A program made the translations under genes and the position numbers. A stretch of DNA of 38,016 nt from Lachnospiraceae bacterium (GTDB lineage: Bacteria > Bacillota > Clostridia > Lachnospirales > Lachnospiraceae). The stretch's first letter is position 1. The number at the start of each line of letters is the position of its first letter. Shown here in pieces: positions 1-6,255 of the stretch. The stretch covers positions 1 through 38,016 of the forward strand of contig JAUNGI010000024.1 in NCBI GenBank assembly GCA_030524525.1. The letters run 5' to 3'. Under the pieces are notes generated by a model. That model saw nothing but the letters and a program-made list of their open reading frames with translations, was not told the DNA's origin and did not search any database.

Positions 1-169
1 GGAGCCTACGGCAACGCCGGAACCTACGGCAACGCCGGTTCCTACGGAAAGTCCGGATCAGCCGCAGACAGGTGACGATTCGAATATCACGATGTACATG
101 ATCCTGCTGCTGATCTCTATGGCATGCTTCTCGGTGATTTTCTACAAGAAGCATAGCGAAGACCGTTAA
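1..169 (+). CDS. C-terminal end of a sortase-anchored surface protein (partial)
   Basis: The reading frame is open from the left edge of the window and stops with TAA at 167-169; the start lies outside. The visible residues are a Pro/Thr/Ala/Glu spacer (repeats of the type EPTATP), then QPQTGDD, a hydrophobic stretch of about 20 residues rich in Met, Ile and Leu, and the charged tail KKHSEDR. That order (linker, PxTG-like motif, membrane segment, positive tail) is the cell wall sorting signal recognised by sortases. The motif is QPQTG rather than LPxTG, so the sortase class is uncertain. Nothing can be said about the function of the missing ectodomain. Confidence 0.75.
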   Translation, partial: EPTATPEPTATPVPTESPDQPQTGDDSNITMYMILLLISMACFSVIFYKKHSEDR

Positions 170-176
170 AAAACAC

Positions 177-205
177 TTTACAAATACCGCGGGATATGCT
201 ATAGT
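177..205 (+). promoter_or_regulatory. Sigma-A type promoter of rpsO
   Basis: A -35 box TTTACA (177-182) and a -10 box TATAGT (200-205) are separated by exactly 17 bp. The promoter begins 8 bp after the stop codon of the preceding gene and would start transcription near 212, giving rpsO a leader of roughly 80 nt. Confidence 0.75.
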
Positions 206-223
206 CTCAAATGTTGAGCCGCT

Positions 224-257
224 CCTCAGTTCTTGGATTCTCCAACCGGAACTTAGG
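224..257 (+). promoter_or_regulatory. Hairpin in the rpsO leader (possible S15 autoregulatory element)
   Basis: CCTCAGTTC (224-232) pairs with GAACTTAGG (249-257) with one mismatch, and TTGG (233-236) pairs with CCAA (242-245) on top of it. S15 represses its own mRNA through leader structures in several bacteria, so this hairpin is a candidate site. I cannot assign it to a known S15 leader class by eye, so the regulatory role is inference. Confidence 0.4.
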
Positions 258-293
258 ACACGGTGATTCAGAAAAAGAATGGAGGAATTTACT

Positions 294-560
294 ATGATTA
301 GTAAAGAGAAGAAAGCTGCAATTATTGCAGAGTACGGCAAGACCCCGACCGATACCGGTTCGACGGAGGTTCAGATCGCAATTCTTACGGCTCGTATCGA
401 AGAGCTCACGGAGCATTTGAAGAAGAACCATGCCGACAATCATTCCAGAAGAGGTCTTTTCATGATGGTAGGACAGAGACGCGGTCTTTTGGACTATCTG
501 AAAAAGAAGGACATCGAAGGATATCGTACCTTAATTGCAAAGCTTGGAATTCGTAAATAA
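294..560 (+). CDS. rpsO: 30S ribosomal protein S15
   Basis: An 88-residue protein, the normal S15 length. S15 binds the central domain of 16S rRNA and is a primary binder in 30S assembly. The sequence has the family hallmarks: TGSTEVQIA near residues 21-29, the helix with LTEHLK, the DNHSRRG loop, and the [10 protein letters not shown] helix. The ATG at 294 is chosen over the in-frame ATG at 279 because GGAGGA (281-286) is the Shine-Dalgarno site for 294 and overlaps the upstream ATG. The gene has its own promoter and terminator. rpsO normally sits next to pnp in Firmicutes; here pnp follows only after a block of about 5.7 kb. Confidence 0.97.
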   Translation: MISKEKKAAIIAEYGKTPTDTGSTEVQIAILTARIEELTEHLKKNHADNHSRRGLFMMVGQRRGLLDYLKKKDIEGYRTLIAKLGIRK

Positions 561-570
561 GGAAACGCAA

Positions 571-603
571 AACTCCTGTAATCGCTCGGTTACAGGAGTT
601 TTT
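571..603 (+). terminator. Intrinsic terminator of rpsO
   Basis: AACTCCTGTAA (571-581) and TTACAGGAGTT (590-600) form a perfect 11-bp stem with an 8-nt loop. The stem's closing T residues run into a T-rich tail (TTTCTT). Confidence 0.9.
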
Positions 604-640
604 CTTCCTGTTTCTTGCATCTGCAACCGATATATGGTAA

Positions 641-780
641 AATGTGCAAAATGCTTCGCATTTAGCACTTCTGAATTAAGTGTGCGCCAAGGCGCACGAA
701 GTCATGGTATCATGTGCAAAGTGCTTCGCATTTAGCACTTTTGAAACCAATGTGCGCCAAAGCGCACGGAATCATACGAT
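641..780. repeat. Two tandem copies of a 70-bp unit, each with two hairpins
   Basis: Copies at 641-710 and 711-780 align without gaps. In each, stem 1 is GTGC-A-AAATGC / TTC / GCATTT-A-GCAC and stem 2 is GTGCGCC-AA-GGCGCAC. In copy 2 the differences preserve pairing: stem 1 has AAGTGC against GCATTT (a G-U pair), and stem 2 keeps GTGCGC/GCGCAC with loop CAAA. There is no plausible coding frame. It lies between the rpsO terminator and the THF riboswitch. It resembles REP- or MITE-like structured intergenic repeats; its identity is unknown. Confidence 0.75.
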
Positions 781-857
781 ACGATATAAAGTTATTTTTT
801 GAAGTTTCAGGCGCGCCGGGAAGGCGTGTCGATGCTGTATAATTTGCATAAAAAATT

Positions 858-954
858 GCAGAGTAGAATTGTGTGCGTTAAGTGTCGGAAGAACGGGGAG
901 TTGTCTTCCGAACGAAAAGAGAGATCTTGCGGTACACGGTTCGCATCCCGCTGC
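858..954 (+). promoter_or_regulatory. Class I tetrahydrofolate (THF) riboswitch upstream of folT
   Basis: The segment carries the conserved THF-I landmarks in order: AGTAGA (862-867), GCGTTAAGTG (875-884), AACGGGGAGTTG (892-903), AACGAA (911-916), GCGGT (929-933) and GCATCCCGCT (943-952). Pairing fits the fold: P1 GCAG/CTGC (858-861 with 951-954), P2 TTGTGT/ACACGG, and P3 TCGGAAG/CTTCCGA. The pseudoknot pairs CGGG (894-897) with CCCG (947-950). A TATAAT at 838-843 could be the -10 box, but no good -35 is seen. The class senses reduced folates; the downstream folate transporter and folate ligases agree with this. No clear terminator follows, and the Shine-Dalgarno at 997-1004 is close by, so translational control is likely. 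Confidence 0.88.
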
Positions 955-1010
955 TACCCTTGGAAAATTTCCTTTCGTAGCTCAGAATACGGGACAGAAA
1001 GGAGATTTTT

Positions 1011-1592
1011 GTGAAAATACGAAAAAAAGCGTGGAGGCGACGGCGTTTTTCGCCGATTGTTCTGGCGTGCATGGGACTGCTGATCTCGTTGGAGTTGGTC
1101 TGTGAACGGCTGCTCGTGATCAATGTGGGCAGCACAACGCGTTTCTCTTTGACCTTTGTCCCACGGGCGATCTCCGGGCTCTGTCTGGGAAGCCTCCCGG
1201 CGGCGCTGATCGGCATTCTGGCGGATCTGATCGGGGCGTTTCTCTGGTACGGCAGCGTCAATCCGGGTATCACACTGGCCGCCGGACTGCGCGGGATTTT
1301 ATACGGCACGCTGTTTTATCGAAAATGCTCGGTGTGCCGCGCCATGCTTGCCGCGTTCGTAAGTCAGTTTCTGATCGGCTGGGGACTGGTTTCCCTTTCG
1401 TTATGTTGGTTCGGCGGCGTTCCTGTCAGTTCCGCTTTCTTTTTAGGACGTCTTCCTCAGTGCATTGCAATGTTTGCCGCGGAAAGCCTGCTTCTGGGGC
1501 TGCTCAGTCAAAGCTTTTTTCCGCAGTTAAAGAAAATGACGAAAGAACGTCTGAGAGGGGAAGGTACCGATGGAGGAAAGAGAGAAGGATAA
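1011..1592 (+). CDS. folT: Folate-specific ECF transporter S component
   Basis: A 193-residue membrane protein with five or six hydrophobic helices. In ECF transporters the S component binds the vitamin and docks on a shared energising module (EcfA, EcfA', EcfT), which is not encoded in this window. The central segment FVPRAISGLCLG, then ADLIGAFLW and GITLAAGLRGILYG (about residues 48-105), follows the pattern of FolT-type S components. The start is GTG at 1011 behind AAAGGAG (997-1004). The THF riboswitch just upstream and the folC genes just downstream support folate as substrate. The gene overlaps folC by 23 bp. Confidence 0.85.
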   Translation: MKIRKKAWRRRRFSPIVLACMGLLISLELVCERLLVINVGSTTRFSLTFVPRAISGLCLGSLPAALIGILADLIGAFLWYGSVNPGITLAAGLRGILYGTLFYRKCSVCRAMLAAFVSQFLIGWGLVSLSLCWFGGVPVSSAFFLGRLPQCIAMFAAESLLLGLLSQSFFPQLKKMTKERLRGEGTDGGKREG

Positions 1593-2862
1593 CGCAGACA
1601 TGACCTTTGAAGAAGCGATAGAAGCGCTGTGGAACGAGAACACAAGGATTTCCAAGCCGGGGATTTCCAGAGTGCGGGAGCTGTTGGCGCTTTGCGGCCA
1701 CCCGGAAACCCGGTTTCCCATCGTTCATATTGTAGGCACCAACGGAAAGGGCTCGGTCACCGCCATGCTTTCGGGCGTTTTGCATGCCGCGGGCTATCGA
1801 ACCGGAACGATGATGTCTCCGTTTCGCGAGAGCGTTTACGACTATTACCGAATCGCGGAAGAGCTTCCGGAAAAGCCGAACTTCTGCCGTGCGGTCGCCA
1901 AGGTGCGGAAGGAAGCGGAGCGGATGGAAGACGCGCCCACCGAATTTGAACGCTCGGTTGCGGTGGGGCTGCTCCTGTTTGCCGGAGCCGGATGCGATAT
2001 CGTCCTTTTGGAAGCGGGAATGGGCGGCGGAAACGACGCGACGCATGTGACCGAACACAGCCTTCTGACGATCGTAACGCACATGGCGCTGGATCATACC
2101 CAATGGCTCGGCGGGACGCTTGCGGAAATCTTAGGGGAAAAGCTAGGGATCGCCGGAAGCGGCGACGCCGTTTTGCTTGGACCAAACGAAAAAGAAACCG
2201 TGGAGCTTGCGGAACGGATCGCTCGGCAGCGAGGGCTTGGGCTCACGGTTTGTCATGGAGAGGCGCAGATCGAAGCCGACGGCACGCTTTCCTATCAAAC
2301 ATGGAAGTCCCTTCGCCTGTCCCTACAGGGGAGCTATCAGAGGCGGAACGCCGTTACGGTGCTGAACGCGCTGCCGATTTTGGCGCGGAGGGGCTTTCCG
2401 GTTCCGGCGGACGCCGTTCGGGCCGGTCTTTCTCGGACCGAGCTGCCCTTTCGTTTTCAGATCTGCCGGCAAGAGCCGTACCTGATCTTCGACGGCGGAC
2501 ACAATCCCGACTGTGCTGCGGCGCTCTGCGAATCGCTTGGGGCACTGCCGAAGAAGGAGCCGTTTTCGGTGGTGACCGGAGTCATGCGGGATAAGGCGTA
2601 CGATCAAATGTATCCGCAGATCGACGCGTTTGCGGGAGAGTATCTGACGGTCACGGCGGACAATCCGCGTGCGCTTTCCGCGCCGGAGCTTGCCGCCTAC
2701 CTGCGGCGTTTCGGCAAGCCGACGGAGGAAGCGGCGGATTTTTCGCAGGCGGCGGAGTGGATCCGTCTTCGACTGGAACAAAAGAAACCGGTACTGGTGA
2801 CCGGCACATTATACATGATGCAGGCTTTAACCGCTGCATTAAAAGCGAGGCAAATAATTTGA
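1570..2862 (+). CDS. folC: Folylpolyglutamate synthase / dihydrofolate synthase, copy 1
   Basis: A 430-residue Mur-ligase-like enzyme that adds glutamate to folates (and, in bifunctional members, to dihydropteroate) with ATP. Visible are the P-loop VGTNGKGSVTAML (about residues 56-68), the Mg/Omega region EAGMGGGNDATHV, the HMALDH motif, and the C-terminal FDGGHNPD motif followed by VTGVMRDK. The start ATG at 1570 has GGGGAAGG upstream and overlaps folT; an in-frame ATG at 1600 (MTFEEAIEAL), just after the folT stop, is an alternative that matches the usual family N-terminus. The Omega-loop residues differ from the common GGRLDATN form. A second paralogue follows immediately, so the two may divide synthase roles. 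Confidence 0.88.
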   Translation: MEEREKDNADMTFEEAIEALWNENTRISKPGISRVRELLALCGHPETRFPIVHIVGTNGKGSVTAMLSGVLHAAGYRTGTMMSPFRESVYDYYRIAEELPEKPNFCRAVAKVRKEAERMEDAPTEFERSVAVGLLLFAGAGCDIVLLEAGMGGGNDATHVTEHSLLTIVTHMALDHTQWLGGTLAEILGEKLGIAGSGDAVLLGPNEKETVELAERIARQRGLGLTVCHGEAQIEADGTLSYQTWKSLRLSLQGSYQRRNAVTVLNALPILARRGFPVPADAVRAGLSRTELPFRFQICRQEPYLIFDGGHNPDCAAALCESLGALPKKEPFSVVTGVMRDKAYDQMYPQIDAFAGEYLTVTADNPRALSAPELAAYLRRFGKPTEEAADFSQAAEWIRLRLEQKKPVLVTGTLYMMQALTAALKARQII

Positions 2863-4142
2863 ACTATGAGGAATTGGTCACCCGTCTGACCTCAAAAAGC
2901 TTTTTTTCACCGTCCGCAGGACTGTACCGGATGAAGAAAATGATGGAGCACTTTGGCAATCCGGAGGAAAAGCTTTCGTTTATTCATGTGGCGGGAACGA
3001 ACGGAAAGGGCTCCGTCTGCGCCATGCTGCACGGCGTTCTGAAAGAAGCGGGCTATCGGGTCGGGCTGTTTACGTCCCCCTATATCCACGATTTTCGGGA
3101 GCGGATCCAGATCTCCGGCGAGTGGATCGCCAAGGAAGAGCTGTTGGAAATCGGAGAGGAGGTTCTTTCGTACACCGAAAAGCTGTATGAAGCGCCCAAT
3201 CAGTTTGAGCTTCTGACCGTCATCGCGCTGCTGTACTTTGCAAGAAAACAGTGCGACGTCGTCGTTCTGGAGACCGGACTTGGCGGAACCTACGATTCCA
3301 CCAACGTGATCCCCCAGTCCCTCGTCAGCATCATTACCAATATCGGCTTGGATCACTGCGCGGTTTTGGGCGATACGATCCCACGGATCGCGGCGGCAAA
3401 AGCGGGGATCATCAAGCCGCACGGAAACGTTATTTTATATCCTTCCGAAAAAGAAGCGCTGGATGTGATCACCGCCGCGGCGCTGAAGCAGGACGCGCGC
3501 TTGGTTTATGTGGAAAAAAGCGACGTGCATCGGCATACGGCGTCTCCGGATCGGGAGGAGATGGAATATAAGGGGATGCAGGTACGCCTTTCCCTGCTTG
3601 GCGAGCATCAGTGCTATAACTGCGCGCTCGTGCTGGAGGCGGTACGCATCCTGAATCGGGGAGCCTTTTTCATCAGCGATTCGGACATTCTGACCGCGCT
3701 CGAAAAGGTTTCGTGGCCCGGAAGGCTGGAGCTGGTACACCTCAGTCCGAGGGTCTATGTGGACGGCGGTCACAATCCGCAGGGCATCCGGGCGGTTCTG
3801 GCGTTTTTGAAGGAGCGTTTTCCGGAGCAGAAGCACTATTTTGTCGTCGGGGTCCTGAAGGATAAGGATTACCGCACGATGCTTACCGCATTGAAGGAGG
3901 ATGCGGAGAAGCTGTATTTTCTGCGGGTCCCCCATCCGCGCGGCTTTTCGGAGGAGGAATGCGAGGCGCTGTGCGGGGAATACGGCATGGAGCAGGTAAC
4001 GGAGCTTCGGCCGCTGCTTCCGAAGCTGTTGGAGGAAGTCTCCGCCGAGTCGGTGATCTGCTGCACGGGTTCTTTGTATCTGGCGGATCAATTTTTGCAG
4101 GAATGGAAAGAAGAAGGTAGAATGGAGAGTGGGGAGACATGA
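2859..4142 (+). CDS. folC: Folylpolyglutamate synthase / dihydrofolate synthase, copy 2
   Basis: A 427-residue FolC paralogue. It shows the P-loop VAGTNGKGSVCAML (about residues 42-55), ETGLGGTYDSTNV, NIGLDHCAVLG, and VDGGHNPQGIRAV followed by VVGVLKDKDY. I place the start at TTG 2859. The resulting N-terminus MNYEELVTRL is typical of the family, GCGAGG (2845-2850) is a suitable ribosome-binding site, and TTG overlaps the TGA of copy 1 (2860-2862), which suggests translational coupling. A longer frame from ATG 2757 would overlap copy 1 by over 100 bp and is unlikely. The GGTYDSTN loop is closer to the Lactobacillus FPGS type (GGDTDSTN) than to E. coli FolC (GGRLDATN). The stop overlaps the next start by ATGA. 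Confidence 0.88.
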   Translation: MNYEELVTRLTSKSFFSPSAGLYRMKKMMEHFGNPEEKLSFIHVAGTNGKGSVCAMLHGVLKEAGYRVGLFTSPYIHDFRERIQISGEWIAKEELLEIGEEVLSYTEKLYEAPNQFELLTVIALLYFARKQCDVVVLETGLGGTYDSTNVIPQSLVSIITNIGLDHCAVLGDTIPRIAAAKAGIIKPHGNVILYPSEKEALDVITAAALKQDARLVYVEKSDVHRHTASPDREEMEYKGMQVRLSLLGEHQCYNCALVLEAVRILNRGAFFISDSDILTALEKVSWPGRLELVHLSPRVYVDGGHNPQGIRAVLAFLKERFPEQKHYFVVGVLKDKDYRTMLTALKEDAEKLYFLRVPHPRGFSEEECEALCGEYGMEQVTELRPLLPKLLEEVSAESVICCTGSLYLADQFLQEWKEEGRMESGET

Positions 4143-5956
4143 ACGAAACGAATTTCGAAGAAAACCTTGCGGCGGAAGAAACCGGTGCGCGGAACGGAAA
4201 CGCCCCGGCGGCTGAGGAGCCGCAAAAGAAGAGGAAGGTCTGGCTGATCCCGCTTTTGCTGCTTTGCGCGGTTCTCTGCGTCGGAGTCGGCTTTCTGGCG
4301 GGCTATCAATTCGGAAAACAGAAAAGTAAGCCTGCGGATGCAAAGCCCACGGTCGTGGCTTCCGGCGAGACGACGCCGAGCGGAGGTCAGCAAAGTCCCT
4401 CCGAGACTCCCGCGGGTGCTTCGCCCACCGACGAAGCCAAGCCCACCGACGAAGCGGGGATTACGCCCACGCAGGAGCCGGAAGAGCCCACCGAAGGGCT
4501 GACTCCGACGGCGTCCGCCGATATTACGGCAGCCGGAACGCCCACGCCAAAGCCGACCGGCGCGCCCTCTAAGGAGCCCACGCCTGCGCCGACCAAGGCG
4601 GTTACCGTGGAGAAGGGGACCCCGGTTGCCAATCACGGCAAGCTGTCGGTAAAGGGAACAAAGCTCGTGGACAAAAACGGAGACGCTTATCAGCTCCGGG
4701 GCGTCAGCACGCACGGTCTGCAATGGTTCCCGCAGTATGTGAACAAGGCGGCGTTCCAGACGCTGCGCGACGAGTGGAACTGCAACGTGGTTCGGCTCGC
4801 CATGTATACCGCGGAGGGCGGCTACTGCGAGGGCGCGGACAAAACAAAGCTGAAAACGCTTGTTAAGAACGGCGTGGACTATGCGACCGAGCTTGGCATG
4901 TACGTCATTATCGACTGGCATGTGCTGAACGACCGCGACCCGAACAAATACAAATCCGAAGCCATTCGCTTTTTTGAAGAAATGGCAAGGGCCTATAAGG
5001 ACAACGTCAACGTCATTTACGAGATCTGCAACGAGCCCAACGGCGGCGTGAACTGGAGCACGATCAAGAGCTATGCCGAGGACGTGATCAAGGCGATCCG
5101 CGCCATCGACAAGGACGCGATCATTATCGTCGGAACACCGAACTGGAGCCAGCAGGTCGATCAGGCGGCGGCAGACCCGATCACGGGGCAGAAAAACATT
5201 ATGTACGCGCTTCATTTCTATGCCGGAACCCATAAGGACGATCTGCGGAATACGATGATCCGCGCGGTCAAGGCGGGACTTCCGGTCTTCTGCTCGGAGT
5301 TCGGCATTACCGACGCCTCGGGCAACGGAAATCTGGACGAAGCCTCGGCGAACAAGTGGATTGCCGTTATGAACGAACTGGACATCAGCTATGTCTGCTG
5401 GAATCTGGCAAACAAAAACGAGTCCTCGTCCCTCATTAAGAGCGGCTGCAATAAGACGGCGGGCTGGTCGGAAAGCGAGCTCTCCGGGCAGGCGAAATGG
5501 CTGATCAAGGTTCTGAAAGGAACGCTTGAGGGGCTTGGCAAGATCGACGCAGGGGAGATCGTGGAAAATGCCGGAAACGGCGGCAATGGCGGAGGCGGCG
5601 GAGCGGCGGAGGCTCCCGCAGCCATCTCCTATGAAAAAACGACGGGCGGCTGGAAGATCGGCATTGCTTCGAGCAGCACTTGGAACGGGGAAAAAGGAAG
5701 CTTTTATCAGATCGTTCCGAGTCTGACCAATCAGACCGGCAAGGCGGTCTCCGCATGGAAGCTGACGATCACCTTTGATCGGAACGTTACGGTCGATCAA
5801 TTCTGGGGCTGCACGGTGACGGTCTCCGGCAAGACCATGACGATCACGCCGGCGGAGTATACCTCCAACGTGGAAAACGGGGCGACGATGAGCAATCTGG
5901 GGATCATTTTTTCGGCGGACAGCGCCGTAAAGGTTCAGTCGGCGACCTGTCAGTAG
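4139..5956 (+). CDS. Membrane-anchored GH5 endo-beta-1,4-glucanase with C-terminal cellulose-binding module
   Basis: 605 residues. Order: a cytoplasmic acidic/basic N-terminus (1-33); one transmembrane anchor (about 34-56, KVWLIPLLLLCAV...), with no obvious signal peptidase site; a Pro/Thr/Ser/Glu linker (about 63-155); a GH5 domain (about 160-465); a Gly-rich hinge; and a beta-sandwich resembling CBM2 (about 495-605). GH5 hallmarks are LRGVSTHGLQWFP, VRLAMY, IIDWHVL, the acid/base Glu299 in CNEPNGG, HFYAGTH, and the nucleophile Glu387 in CSEFGITD. It most resembles GH5 subfamily 2 cellulases. It should act outside the cell while tethered to the membrane. Its start overlaps folC copy 2 by 4 bp, an unexpected partner for a cellulase. 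Confidence 0.88.
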   Translation: MNETNFEENLAAEETGARNGNAPAAEEPQKKRKVWLIPLLLLCAVLCVGVGFLAGYQFGKQKSKPADAKPTVVASGETTPSGGQQSPSETPAGASPTDEAKPTDEAGITPTQEPEEPTEGLTPTASADITAAGTPTPKPTGAPSKEPTPAPTKAVTVEKGTPVANHGKLSVKGTKLVDKNGDAYQLRGVSTHGLQWFPQYVNKAAFQTLRDEWNCNVVRLAMYTAEGGYCEGADKTKLKTLVKNGVDYATELGMYVIIDWHVLNDRDPNKYKSEAIRFFEEMARAYKDNVNVIYEICNEPNGGVNWSTIKSYAEDVIKAIRAIDKDAIIIVGTPNWSQQVDQAAADPITGQKNIMYALHFYAGTHKDDLRNTMIRAVKAGLPVFCSEFGITDASGNGNLDEASANKWIAVMNELDISYVCWNLANKNESSSLIKSGCNKTAGWSESELSGQAKWLIKVLKGTLEGLGKIDAGEIVENAGNGGNGGGGGAAEAPAAISYEKTTGGWKIGIASSSTWNGEKGSFYQIVPSLTNQTGKAVSAWKLTITFDRNVTVDQFWGCTVTVSGKTMTITPAEYTSNVENGATMSNLGIIFSADSAVKVQSATCQ

Positions 5957-5993
5957 GGCGCGGAGCCGTTTCAAAAGTCAAGGAAAAAAAGGC

Positions 5994-6022
5994 TGGATAT
6001 TCTTGCCGGTCTGTGTTATAAT
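5994..6022 (+). promoter_or_regulatory. Possible pnp promoter overlapping the upstream terminator
   Basis: TGGATA (5994-5999, four of six matches) and a perfect TATAAT (6017-6022) are spaced by 17 bp. The expected start near 6029 falls inside the terminator hairpin of the preceding operon, so a transcript from here could not form that hairpin. It would give pnp a leader of roughly 225 nt. Confidence 0.5.
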
Positions 6023-6061
6023 TCAAGTTGGTGTATTTTACGCCAACTTGAATTTGTTTTT
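6021..6061 (+). terminator. Intrinsic terminator of the folT-folC-folC-cellulase block
   Basis: ATTCAAGTTGG (6021-6031) and CCAACTTGAAT (6043-6053) form a perfect 11-bp stem with an 11-nt loop, followed by TTGTTTTT. It lies 64 bp after the cellulase stop. Confidence 0.85.
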
Positions 6062-6114
6062 GGGATTCGTTTTTTTGTAAACAGCCGAAGTTTTTTCCGT
6101 AACTTCTGAAAAAC

Positions 6115-6241
6115 GCATACGCCCAACGGTGTGCCTTTTTCAGTTGTTGCGGCGGCTTCGCTGGATGCGGACGCCGGGGGCGAATTCAGAAGGGAAGCGA
6201 AAGCTTCCGGAAGACGAAAAGGCAGACGGAGAAGCGTCTGC
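6115..6241 (+). promoter_or_regulatory. Structured 5' leader of pnp (three hairpins)
   Basis: Three short hairpins precede the gene. The first is GCATAC/GTGTGC (6115-6134), followed by CTTTTT, so it could be a weak attenuator. The second is GGAAGC-GAAA-GCTTCC (6193-6208), with a GNRA tetraloop. The third is GCAGACG/CGTCTGC (6222-6241), ending 4 bp before the Shine-Dalgarno region. In E. coli PNPase controls its own mRNA through a 5' stem processed by RNase III; a similar role here is only inference. Confidence 0.45.
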
Positions 6242-6255
6242 GGAACGGAGGATTT

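Noticed and set aside
641-780. Possible CRISPR array or coding sequence
   Set aside because: Only two adjacent 70-bp copies without variable spacers, dominated by hairpins; short frames across it have no start signal.
2757-2858. ATG start extending the second folC upstream
   Set aside because: It would overlap the first folC by over 100 bp and add residues unlike any FolC; the TTG at 2859 gives the family N-terminus.
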